Shown here: piece after piece, positions 26,192 to 33,700 of the stretch
Numbering within the stretch: the stretch's first letter is position 1
Layout of the letters: each line of letters starts with the position of its first letter
Origin: JBBSUQ01 sp964389755
GTDB lineage: Bacteria > Bacteroidota > Bacteroidia > Flavobacteriales_D > Crocinitomicaceae
Direction: 5' to 3'
DNA length: 35,615 nt
Assembly: GCA_964389755.1 (NCBI GenBank)
Contig: CAYMEW010000039.1
Coordinates: 1 to 35,615 of the forward strand
The notes under the pieces: generated by a model
What the model was told of the DNA's origin: nothing
The model's database searches: none
Seen by the model: the letters and a program-made list of their open reading frames with translations, nothing else
Program-made: the position numbers and the translations under genes

Positions 26192-26199
26192 CAAAGATA
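26192..26199 (-). promoter_or_regulatory. -7 box 5 nt before pyrR
   Basis: On the minus strand TATCTTTG matches TAnnTTTG perfectly, then CATGA and the ATG at 26186. No TTTG is seen at the -33 distance. Initiation would be at or next to the start codon. Confidence 0.5.
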
Positions 26200-26343
26200 A
26201 TTTCTTTTGGATGCGTGATATTGAATTTCCGAAAATAAAGTTTATCCGGCACATGTGTTTACGGCAGAAGATACGTTTAAAACAGTTCCCTCAATGAAAG
26301 CTACAGATTAAACATTCGTTAAAAAATCAAGAACTGAAAGTTA

Positions 26344-26351
26344 TATTTTTG
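26344..26351 (+). promoter_or_regulatory. Possible -7 box of the candidate small RNA
   Basis: TATTTTTG matches TAnnTTTG and stands about 80 nt before the terminator hairpin on the same strand. The -33 region is not convincing. Confidence 0.35.
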
Positions 26352-26357
26352 GGATAT

Positions 26358-26510
26358 AGTAATAGGGAAACGATACAACGTAAAGTTTTTCATTTGTTTT
26401 TGGTCGCGGGAAATAACTCGCAGTTAGGTTAAGCCTGGTTTCGCAGATAATGATTTTTTCATAGGTTTATTGGTTAGCTTTGGTATTTATGCGAAATCAG
26501 GCTTTTTTTA
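26358..26510 (+). ncRNA. Candidate noncoding RNA with strong terminator
   Basis: This is within the 330-bp gap between pyrR and the SUI1-family gene. The plus strand has a -7-like box at 26344-26351 and ends in a 15-bp stem (26431-26445 with 26490-26504, one G-U pair) capped by 44 nt, with a T-run at 26503-26509. No open frame of any size precedes it and both neighbours are on the minus strand, so this terminator does not serve a known gene. The long closing stem over a large AU-rich bubble recalls 6S-type RNAs, but I cannot confirm a family. The 5' end is a guess. The rest of 26187-26343 shows only the pyrR promoter. Confidence 0.4.
26431..26510 (+). terminator. Terminator of the candidate RNA
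   Basis: The 15-bp stem (AAGCCTGGTTTCGCA with its complement at 26490-26504) is followed by seven T. The 44-nt cap is longer than in usual terminators, so part of the stem may be a functional RNA structure. Confidence 0.55.
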
Positions 26511-26516
26511 TGCCTC

Positions 26517-26867
26517 CTAATTTCCACCTTTTTTCTTCACCTGGCGGTAACCTTCTTTCTGTAATATCTCAAAAACTTTTTCTTTCAGGCTGCCCTGAAT
26601 GATGATCTGTCCGTCTTTCGCAGCCCCGCCTACTCCGCATTTGGATTTGAGCGTCCGCGCGAGTTCTTTCAGGTCATCTTCTGTTCCGATAAAACCTTCC
26701 ACGAGCGTTACTTCTTTTCCACCACGCTGTTTCCGGTCTATCGAAACATACAGGCGTTGTTCACCGGGCGCGAGTGTTTGCTGCTCGTCATCCTGTTCGT
26801 AATCGTATTGAAAGTCGGGGTTTGTACTGTAAACAACGTCCACGCGCTGGTTTTTCTTTTTGCTCAT
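26517..26867 (-). CDS. yciH: SUI1/YciH-family translation factor
   Basis: A 116-residue protein. Residues about 35-112 match the SUI1 (eIF1-like) fold: RKQRGGKEVTLVEGF, then LKSKCGVGGAAKDGQIIIQG and VFEILQKEGYRQVKKKG. Bacterial members (YciH) affect start-site selection or stress translation; the N-terminal 35 residues are charged and flexible. It is the last gene of a four-gene unit, 4 nt after the GDPD gene. YciH is a family name, so orthology to the E. coli gene is not certain. Confidence 0.92.
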   Translation of the reverse strand: MSKKKNQRVDVVYSTNPDFQYDYEQDDEQQTLAPGEQRLYVSIDRKQRGGKEVTLVEGFIGTEDDLKELARTLKSKCGVGGAAKDGQIIIQGSLKEKVFEILQKEGYRQVKKKGGN

Positions 26868-26871
26868 TCCA

Positions 26872-27672
26872 TTAGTTTTTAAGCGTTATTCCGCTGACCA
26901 AATCATCTGTGATTACAGCATCCGGCAACTTGGAGAATGCTTTTTTGGTTGCAGCGGCAGAACGGACTTCAAAAATAACAACTTTCTGGCCGAGTTTACG
27001 AATTGCAGCCACTTCGGATTTACTGATCGCCGCATTCCGGATCACGAGTCCGCAAGCCAGCGGATGTGCTTCGTGTTCTTTTAGAAAACCGTCATAACTT
27101 CCGGCCTGTAACATCACAGGTATGTCTGCGGCTGCAAAACCTTCGGCCCAGTCGTTATCGAGCAGGAAGGCATAATAACGTGTGGAAGCCGGGAAGGTGG
27201 CGATGACTTCTTTCAGTTTTGCAATGAACAGGTCTTCATCGACAAATTCTCCCGAGCAGGCGTTGTAATGACGAATGTCCAGGTAAACCGTTTTATTTTC
27301 GAGATAAGTCGTATTCAAATTCTTTAACGGCAGGAGTTTTTCCTGGTGAAAAGAGGTATAATGCCCGGCCAGAAGTTCGGCAAGCGACAGATTATTTACA
27401 CATCCTTCGAGCGAAGTAAAATCATCCAGGTCTTCATCGTGAAACAAGATGAGTTCACCGTCAGCAGTCAGTTGTACATCTACCTCCACACCATTGCAGC
27501 CTGCTGTCCCCAGTGCCATTTCAATGGATTCGGCAGTATTGGACTGATAAAGGCTCTTTGTTGTGGTTAATCCGTAACCTGCATGCCCGATCACGTCAAT
27601 ATTTGCGTAGTTTCGATCTTTACTGCAGGCTGAAAGTATCAGGCAACAAAGTAGTGCAATTTTATAATTCAT
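26872..27672 (-). CDS. Glycerophosphodiester phosphodiesterase-family lipoprotein
   Basis: A 266-residue protein. The signal ends in the lipobox LSAC (Cys16). It has the TIM-barrel GDPD layout: IGHAGYG (His30), NTAES, GVEVDVQLTADGELILFHDED (Glu63, Asp65, His78). The usual first motif is His-Arg-Gly; here Arg is replaced by Ala (GHAG), which may alter phosphate binding or activity. It would hydrolyse glycerophosphodiesters from lipids in the periplasm if active. It overlaps the upstream barrel-like gene by 11 nt. Confidence 0.87.
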   Translation of the reverse strand: MNYKIALLCCLILSACSKDRNYANIDVIGHAGYGLTTTKSLYQSNTAESIEMALGTAGCNGVEVDVQLTADGELILFHDEDLDDFTSLEGCVNNLSLAELLAGHYTSFHQEKLLPLKNLNTTYLENKTVYLDIRHYNACSGEFVDEDLFIAKLKEVIATFPASTRYYAFLLDNDWAEGFAAADIPVMLQAGSYDGFLKEHEAHPLACGLVIRNAAISKSEVAAIRKLGQKVVIFEVRSAAATKKAFSKLPDAVITDDLVSGITLKN

Positions 27673-28228
27673 AAACTAAGCCCAGGCAAAGAGCGTACCC
27701 AAAACCGCTCGTATATGTACGTTTTTGAACGACCGTATTGAAAACCGAGCGCGATGTGAGACCACCGCCAATACTATGAAACAATTTGAGCCGCCCTGCA
27801 AAAAGCATGAGTTTGTATCCGCCGAGCATTTCGTAATCATATAGTCTTCCATGTGTTGTCCCCGTCGGATTTATGCTTGATGTCGCCAGAAAAAGGGTTG
27901 GTCCCAGCTGTATGGATACACGGTTGATCAGGTTATATCCGGCGCCGAGCCGTACGCGCGGGTAAAATCCGCCTACATCCAGTTGCTGTATACCGAGCAT
28001 CAGTGCGGCATCGAGATTCAGTCGGTTGCGCGATGCCAGAATAACAGGACCGGCAAAGACGTCGTAGCGGTTTGCCGAAGCTAAAATTCCAAGATGATCT
28101 ATTTGAAGTCGCGTTTCGGCTCGCGGCTGATAATAAGCCTTACAGGATTGTGTAGCGTTTTGGAAGAGTTGGCCGTAAACAGGGGCGAAAGGAGAAAGAG
28201 AAAGAAATAGGAAGAACAGCGAACGCAT
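27662..28228 (-). CDS. Putative outer-membrane beta-barrel protein, function unknown
   Basis: A 188-residue exported protein. The start at 28228 (MRSLFFLFLSLS) yields a signal peptide ending VYGQ; the longer frame upstream would overlap the Cys-rich gene and lacks a signal at its end. Alternating strands such as RLQIDHLGILASANRYDVFA, RVRLGAGYNL, VSIQLGPTLFL and a closing GFGYALCLGLVYEL suggest a small barrel. No enzyme motif is visible. It starts 4 nt after the Cys-rich gene and overlaps the GDPD gene by 11 nt, so it is in that operon. Confidence 0.72.
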   Translation of the reverse strand: MRSLFFLFLSLSPFAPVYGQLFQNATQSCKAYYQPRAETRLQIDHLGILASANRYDVFAGPVILASRNRLNLDAALMLGIQQLDVGGFYPRVRLGAGYNLINRVSIQLGPTLFLATSSINPTGTTHGRLYDYEMLGGYKLMLFAGRLKLFHSIGGGLTSRSVFNTVVQKRTYTSGFGYALCLGLVYEL

Positions 28229-28232
28229 GGAT

Positions 28233-28373
28233 TCAGAGTTTCGGACACTTCTTGCAATGCACACCTTTTTTCTTGTACTTTTTACAACAGTTTTTCTTTT
28301 TCCCACAATGACAGGCACTGCACGCGGCAAATTGCTCAAAAGGCACCGACGCGTTCAAAAGGGCTTGTTGCAT
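28233..28373 (-). CDS. 46-residue Cys-rich small protein
   Basis: A short gene. From the ATG at 28373 it encodes 46 residues with eight Cys: AACSACHCGKKKNCCKKY then HCKKCPKL, with many Lys between. A metal-binding or zinc-ribbon-like role is possible, but no family is assigned. A consensus promoter (TTTG-N21-TATCTTTG) ends 26 nt upstream, and the stop is 4 nt before the barrel-like gene, which strongly supports that it is real and leads the operon. Confidence 0.6.
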   Translation of the reverse strand: MQQALLNASVPFEQFAACSACHCGKKKNCCKKYKKKGVHCKKCPKL

Positions 28374-28399
28374 GTTTAGCTATTTAGAATAATTCCAAA

Positions 28400-28432
28400 C
28401 AAAGATATTCAGAAATAAGGCAGCGTGACAAA
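28400..28432 (-). promoter_or_regulatory. Promoter of the Cys-rich/GDPD/SUI1 operon
   Basis: On the minus strand TTTG (28429-28432), 21 nt, then TATCTTTG (28400-28407): perfect matches to both elements, the best promoter in the window. Confidence 0.75.
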
Positions 28433-28443
28433 AATTATTTAAA

Positions 28444-28926
28444 TTAATTATAAATAAATATTCCCAGGTTTAGCGCGAAGGCAAATGTAACCCACGCGAT
28501 ATAAGGTAACATCAGTATTCCAGATACTTTATTAACGCGGAAAAACCGAACAATCGTTATGACTATCAACACCCAAAGGATGAGCATTTCAACGAGCGCT
28601 CCCAGGATCAGGTGCCGGTTGAAAAAGATAAAGCTCCAGGCCAGGTTGAAGATGAACTGGGCAACAAAAAGAGCCATCGCCCTGCCGGCGGCACGGCGTT
28701 CGGTCGGATCGAGCGTATGCGTCTGACGTTGCCACACAAGTGCAAACGCAATGGCCATTAACACATAAAGTGTTGTCCAAACCGGACCAAACACCCAGTT
28801 CGGCGGGTTAAACGGAGGTTTTTGAAGTCCGGCATACCACGTTTCGATCTCGGTGACGGTGAATAATCCACTCAGGCTGCCGAGCCCGACAATAACGATC
28901 ACTGAAATGATGATTCTGAGCCACAT
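28444..28926 (-). CDS. tspO: TspO/MBR-family membrane protein
   Basis: A 160-residue five-helix inner-membrane protein. The start at 28926 (MWLRIIISVIV) opens the first helix. The hallmark KPPFNPPNWVFGPVWTTLYV follows residue 40, with FIFNLAWSFIFF and a final helix as in the family. TspO binds tetrapyrroles and is often linked to stress or light/oxygen responses. It is the last gene of the SiaB-HDAC-TspO group, 11 nt after the deacetylase-family gene. No terminator is visible after it. Confidence 0.93.
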   Translation of the reverse strand: MWLRIIISVIVIVGLGSLSGLFTVTEIETWYAGLQKPPFNPPNWVFGPVWTTLYVLMAIAFALVWQRQTHTLDPTERRAAGRAMALFVAQFIFNLAWSFIFFNRHLILGALVEMLILWVLIVITIVRFFRVNKVSGILMLPYIAWVTFAFALNLGIFIYN

Positions 28927-28937
28927 AATTGCCTGTT

Positions 28938-29840
28938 TTAAAAAAAGAGCTGTTGCACGAGGCGAAAGGTATTGGCATGAGCTTCCACAATGTGACGGAT
29001 CTCTTTGCTGTATCCTCCTCCCATGGAACAAACAAGCGGAACAGCGGATTGTTTGACCGCTTCAAGTAAAATACGGTCTCTTTGCCGGCAGCCTTCCATG
29101 GAAAGTCCGAGCCTGCCGAGTTTATCTGTGGCAAGCACATCCACGCCGCACTGGTAGAATACAAAATCGGGAGCGGATCGTTCTAAAGCGGTCGCGAGGT
29201 TCTTTTCAAGCAGGTAGTGATAGTCGTGATCTCCGCAATTATCGGGCAGGGCGACGTCGAGGTCGGAGCGCATTTTATGCAAGGGATAGTTGTTGCTTCC
29301 GTGCATGCTGAATGTAAAGACACGCGGGTCGCTTTCGAAGATTTGCGCGGTGCCGTTCCCCTGGTGTACGTCGAGGTCAACGATAAGCACGGAACGCACA
29401 TTTGTATGTTCCAGAAGCCAGCGCGCGGCAATCGCCTGATCGTTCAGGAGGCAAAATCCTTCGGCGCGATCGGTAAAGGCATGATGCGTTCCTCCGGCGA
29501 TATTCATTCCCACTCCTCCCTCAAGCGCCAGTTCTGCCAGCAGACGCGTTCCCTCTGCAATGGTCAGCTCACGCCGAATGAGTGTATCGCTGTGTATAAA
29601 TCCGCTCACGCGCTGTTCACGCGGACTCAATTCGAGGTTTTTAAGGCGTCTGAAGTATTCAGGATCATGAACGCGGAGAACATCTTCGACCGTTGCTTCA
29701 CCCGGTTTTATGAAATTGGCTTCGGAGAGCGTGCCCTCGTACAGGAGCTGTTTTGGGAGCAGGTCGTATTTTTCCATCGGAAAACGGTGGTTTTCCGGCA
29801 GTGGATGAATGTATATGGGATCAAAGGCAACCCGGAGCAT
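28938..29840 (-). CDS. Histone deacetylase/acetoin-utilisation family hydrolase
   Basis: A 300-residue zinc hydrolase. The ATG at 29840 (MLRVAFDPIYIH) is chosen; the frame extends to a TTG only. Motifs: AGGTHHAF (His119-His120, active-site pair), IVDLDVHQGNGTA (Asp157 and His159, zinc ligands), CGVDVLATDKLG (Asp239, third ligand) and SMGGGY. The metal set is complete. Bacterial members act on acetylated proteins or small amines; the substrate is unknown here. It lies 14 nt after the SiaB-like gene and 11 nt before tspO. Confidence 0.9.
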   Translation of the reverse strand: MLRVAFDPIYIHPLPENHRFPMEKYDLLPKQLLYEGTLSEANFIKPGEATVEDVLRVHDPEYFRRLKNLELSPREQRVSGFIHSDTLIRRELTIAEGTRLLAELALEGGVGMNIAGGTHHAFTDRAEGFCLLNDQAIAARWLLEHTNVRSVLIVDLDVHQGNGTAQIFESDPRVFTFSMHGSNNYPLHKMRSDLDVALPDNCGDHDYHYLLEKNLATALERSAPDFVFYQCGVDVLATDKLGRLGLSMEGCRQRDRILLEAVKQSAVPLVCSMGGGYSKEIRHIVEAHANTFRLVQQLFF

Positions 29841-29854
29841 AAACGGCTCCAAAT

Positions 29855-30436
29855 TTACGAATCTTTTGCCACGATGACTTCCACGGTAAATACGAACCGG
29901 CCATCCGCCAGCGGAAAGAAATGGTATCCCAGCGGTTTACGGGAGCGCAGGCGCATGGTAATGAAACCGAGTCCGGCACCTCCCTTTTCGGAAAGTATGC
30001 CATTGGACAACACGTTTACATATTGCTTTTTCACGTCCTCTTCCGTCATTCGGTTGAGCGATTCCACCTGTTGTGTCAGGTAATCACGCGTATCCGGTTC
30101 ACACAGGTTTCCAAAACGGACCTTGTATGAATTGTCATTTTTTGCAATCAGGAGAAAACCGGGTTGCTGTTCGTCGGTGTCCACTTCACCGTGGATCTTG
30201 ATATTCTGCAACCCTTCGATGAGAATTGTGAATATCCGTTTTACGAGTTGTTTTTTCTCGCCGTAACTCAACATCAGTTCTTCGGTGCTGTCGGAGAGGC
30301 GATTGATCAAATCCTGTGAAAAGGAACCAAAGCGTGAAATAACAATCTGGTGCTGCTCTTCCTGGTATGCATCAAGAAAACGCTGATAAATCGCTCTGCA
30401 TTCCTGAACAATTTCAGTTTCGTTGATCCCGATCAT
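29855..30436 (-). CDS. SiaB-family (DUF6272) protein kinase-like protein
   Basis: A 193-residue GHKL-like protein. The ATG at 30436 (MIGINETEIV) is used; the longer frame starts at TTG. The N-box-like EGLQNIKIHG (74-83) and the glycine-rich GGAGLGF (152-158) match the ATP site of SiaB-type kinases, which phosphorylate an STAS-like partner SiaC in signalling modules. No SiaC or phosphatase gene is adjacent, so the partner is unknown. It heads a group with an HDAC-family hydrolase and tspO. Just upstream lies a region of decayed-looking coding sequence. Confidence 0.8.
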   Translation of the reverse strand: MIGINETEIVQECRAIYQRFLDAYQEEQHQIVISRFGSFSQDLINRLSDSTEELMLSYGEKKQLVKRIFTILIEGLQNIKIHGEVDTDEQQPGFLLIAKNDNSYKVRFGNLCEPDTRDYLTQQVESLNRMTEEDVKKQYVNVLSNGILSEKGGAGLGFITMRLRSRKPLGYHFFPLADGRFVFTVEVIVAKDS

Positions 30437-30501
30437 ATCTTTTTTCAGCAATTTAACGCGCAATATATGAAATTATTTTGATGCTTTTCTCCTGCAGTAT
30501 A

Positions 30502-30711
30502 TTATTCCGAATCGTGCGGGATGAGCATCGGGTCTTCATTCCAGGGAATTCTGCAGCACCGGATTTAATCCGAAAGAGCCATTGAATGTACTTCTTTAAA
30601 ACGGAAACACAGGAGCAGATGCCCGGAAACAAACACTTGTAATTCCGCATCTTCCAATAGCACAAACTTCTTTTTTGCCGGGATGCCAGCATTCCTGATT
30701 TCGAATTTACA
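30502..30711 (-). pseudogene. Possible decayed coding remnant upstream of the SiaB-like gene
   Basis: On the minus strand, one reading frame gives protein-like sequence broken by a single TAA at 30565-30567: FVLLEDAELQVFVSGHLLL and FRFKEVHSMALSD before it, WNEDPMLIPHDSE after it. It has no proper start codon or signal. It could be the end of a lost gene or chance. A different frame over the same bases (about 92 codons) looks unlike a protein. I do not recognise a family. Confidence 0.2.
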
Positions 30712-33700
30712 TTAAAATAATAAATGGACAAAGCCCTGTTTAACGGTTCCGTCAGGCATTGTGAGCAAATACTGGTAAACTCCTGCTGTTAAAAGTTCAC
30801 CGCCGGTATCGCGCCCGTTCCAGTCGTTCTGATAGTTATCCGTTTTAAAAACAACATCTCCCCAGCGATTCAGGATGACCAGCGCACTGTTTTTCTTCAG
30901 CCCTTTGATGGTAAAAATGTCATTCAGGTTGTCCCCGTTTAATGTAAGTACATTCGGAACCTCTACTTCGTTCAATACGCTGAGCAATTTTGTGATGGAG
31001 TCGGTGCAACCGTTTGTATCGGTTATATGCAGGGTAATGTAATAATCACCTACCTCGTATGTTCCGGATGGATTCTGGCTAAAGCTGGTCGTGGTGTCCA
31101 GGTCCCAGACCCAACTTATAACCGGTCCGGAAGAAGCGTCCGTGAAATAAACGGTTTCTCCCGCCTGCGGTTCCTCCGGATTGATCGTAAAATTAGCCTG
31201 GGGTGCTGCTATGCTGTTAATTTTATAGCTGGTTGCAATGGATTCACAGCCAAAAGCATCAATTACGATAAGTGTGTGCATTCCGGGAGGAACATCCTTC
31301 AGGTCAATGGATGGCACCGTATCCGAATCCCATACATAGGTAAAGGGTCCACTGCCGTTTACGGCCAGACCGATGACTGCACCATTCGTATCTCCACAGG
31401 TTGCGCTAATGAGGTTTATGTTGTTGTGATCGATGATCGGGCGCGGAGTGTTATTTACGGTAAGGTCCGCGGTATCCGTACAGCCCTGTGTATCGGTTAC
31501 AACTAACTGGTATGCACCCGCCGTAAGCCCCGTTAGCGAACTGGTCGTAAGTGCCGGATCATTGTTCCAGGAGTACGTGTATGCAGGCGTTCCGCCATTC
31601 ACCGAGATGCCATTCACAGTACCGTCTGCCTGACCACAGTGTTCGTCTGTTACAGTCATAGCATTCAGATCGATGACCGGCGGATTCGTAATATTAATGA
31701 ACACTGATATGGTCTGCGAGCAGTTCTGATCGTCGGTTACGGTGAGTGTATATGTTCCTGCGGCCAGGCCGGAAATATCCAGCGTGCTTTGGGAGGTATT
31801 GGACCAGGAAAACACCGGGTTTACTCCCCCTGAAAGGGTGATCCCCGAAATGGAACCGGTATTTGCGTTGCAGGCTGTAGGTGTAACTGTCATATTTGAC
31901 TGATCGAGCAGCAGCGGAACTGCACCGCTCACGGTGTAAGGTCCTGAAGAAGCCGTACAACCGTTGTTATCGGTGACGGTCAGAGTGTAATTTCCGGCAG
32001 AAAGTCCTGTAATAGCAGGTGTCGTTTGTGTTGTGTTTGTCCACGAATAGCTGAGTCCGTTCCCGCTTGCGGTTATTCCGGAAACGGAACCGTCACCACC
32101 TGCACAACTTTCATCGGTAACCACACTGTTGAGGTCATTGATCGATGGACCTGCGAGTGCTGTAACGGTATGCGGACCACTTGTTGACGTACATCCGCCA
32201 GCATCCGTAACGGTCAGTGTATAATTCCCGGCTGAAAGACCTGTGATGTCGAGCGTTGTTTGCGTTGTATTTGTCCAGGCAAAGGTATATCCGGGCGTTC
32301 CGCCGCTGACCTGGATCCCCGAGATCGCTCCGTTGCCTGTTCCGCAGGCTTCGTCGGTAATGGACAGCCCGGAAGTGTTTACGGTCGGTCCGGCGGTATT
32401 ATTTATAGTAAACGGCCCGCCGGAAGCCGTACATCCATTGGCATCAGTGACTGTGAGGGTGTAATTTCCTGCGGACAGCCCCGAGATATTCAGGGTTGTC
32501 TGGGTTGTGTTGGTCCAGGCGTAAGAAAGTCCCGTCCCATTCGCCGTGATCCCTGAAATGGCGCCGTTCCCCTGTCCACAGGTTTCGTCGGTCAGAGTCG
32601 CTGCGGAACTGTTCACGGACGGACCGGGCGTTAAGTTTACGGTATAGGGTCCTGAGGTTGCCGTACAGCCATTGTTATCTGTTACGGTCAGTGTGTAGTT
32701 TCCTGCCGAAAGGCCGTTAATGTTCAGTGTGGTCTGCGTGGTATTGGTCCAGGCGTAGGAAAGCCCGGTGCCAGAGGCAGTAATGCCGGTTATTGCGCCC
32801 TGCGTGCCGTTGCAGCTTTCATCCTGTACCGCCACGTTGGAAGCGTCCACAACCGGGCCGCCAACACCGTTGATGGTATAAGGTCCGGAGGTTGCGGTAC
32901 AACCGCTGGCATCCGTAACAGTAAGCGTATACGTATTCGGGCTCGCGTTCGTTAGATCAATGGTAGGGGTGGATGTTCCGTTCCAGCTGTAAGAAAGCGT
33001 ACCGCTACCCGAAGCCGAAAGCCCTGTGACCGAACCCGGCGTGTTGCAGGTGGCATCGGTGACAACTGCTGTTCCCGTGATCACCGGTGCGGTTCCCACC
33101 ACCACTTTGACAGGAATGCGAAAGGTTCCCGGGCAAATCCCGACATAATAGGTTGTTGTGGCACTGAGCACGGGTGTTGTGTAGGTGGTACCTGTGTTTA
33201 CCACCGTATTACCGAACTGTGAAGTATACCAGGCAATGGTTCCTCCGGAAGGCATTGTACCCGTCAGCTGTACGCTCAGGTTGCCTGCGCTGTTTCCGCA
33301 AATCGTGTCGTTGGTACCGATCAGGTTATAGAGCGTTGTTGTTTGCCCGGAAAGTCCCGATGCTCCGTTGGTGGCACCGTTGGGTGGAAATGCGGACACG
33401 TGCGCAGAGTTCGACGTTCCACCGCTTCCCCCGGCAACTGTTTGAACGGGTGTTCCCGTCGTCAGCGCGATCAGTCCGCCGGAACCTCCTCCACCCGGGC
33501 CGGAAGCTTCGGCACTGGCAAAAGGTCCTACGGACAAAGCGTGATTTCCACCGGCACCGCCATTCGCCGCTAAAGTGTATGTATTCGGAATACCTGACAT
33601 GTTCTCGAAGAAGACGCTTCCTCCCCCGCCGCCGCCGCCGGCACCATCATTTCCTTTTTTCTGACCAAAGGAAGCGGACTGGTTATTCGGGTTTGTTTTC

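Noticed and set aside
28229..28339. N-terminal extension of the barrel-like protein to 28339
   Set aside because: It overlaps the Cys-rich gene in another frame, and the signal peptide begins at the ATG at 28228.
30671..30694. Hairpin TGCCGG/CCAGCA after the surface-protein gene as a terminator
   Set aside because: On the coding strand it is followed by A, not T; no intrinsic terminator is clear for that gene.
30453..30731. A 92-codon minus-strand frame between the surface-protein and SiaB-like genes
   Set aside because: Its composition is unlike a protein and it overlaps the surface-protein stop; another frame over the same bases looks more protein-like.
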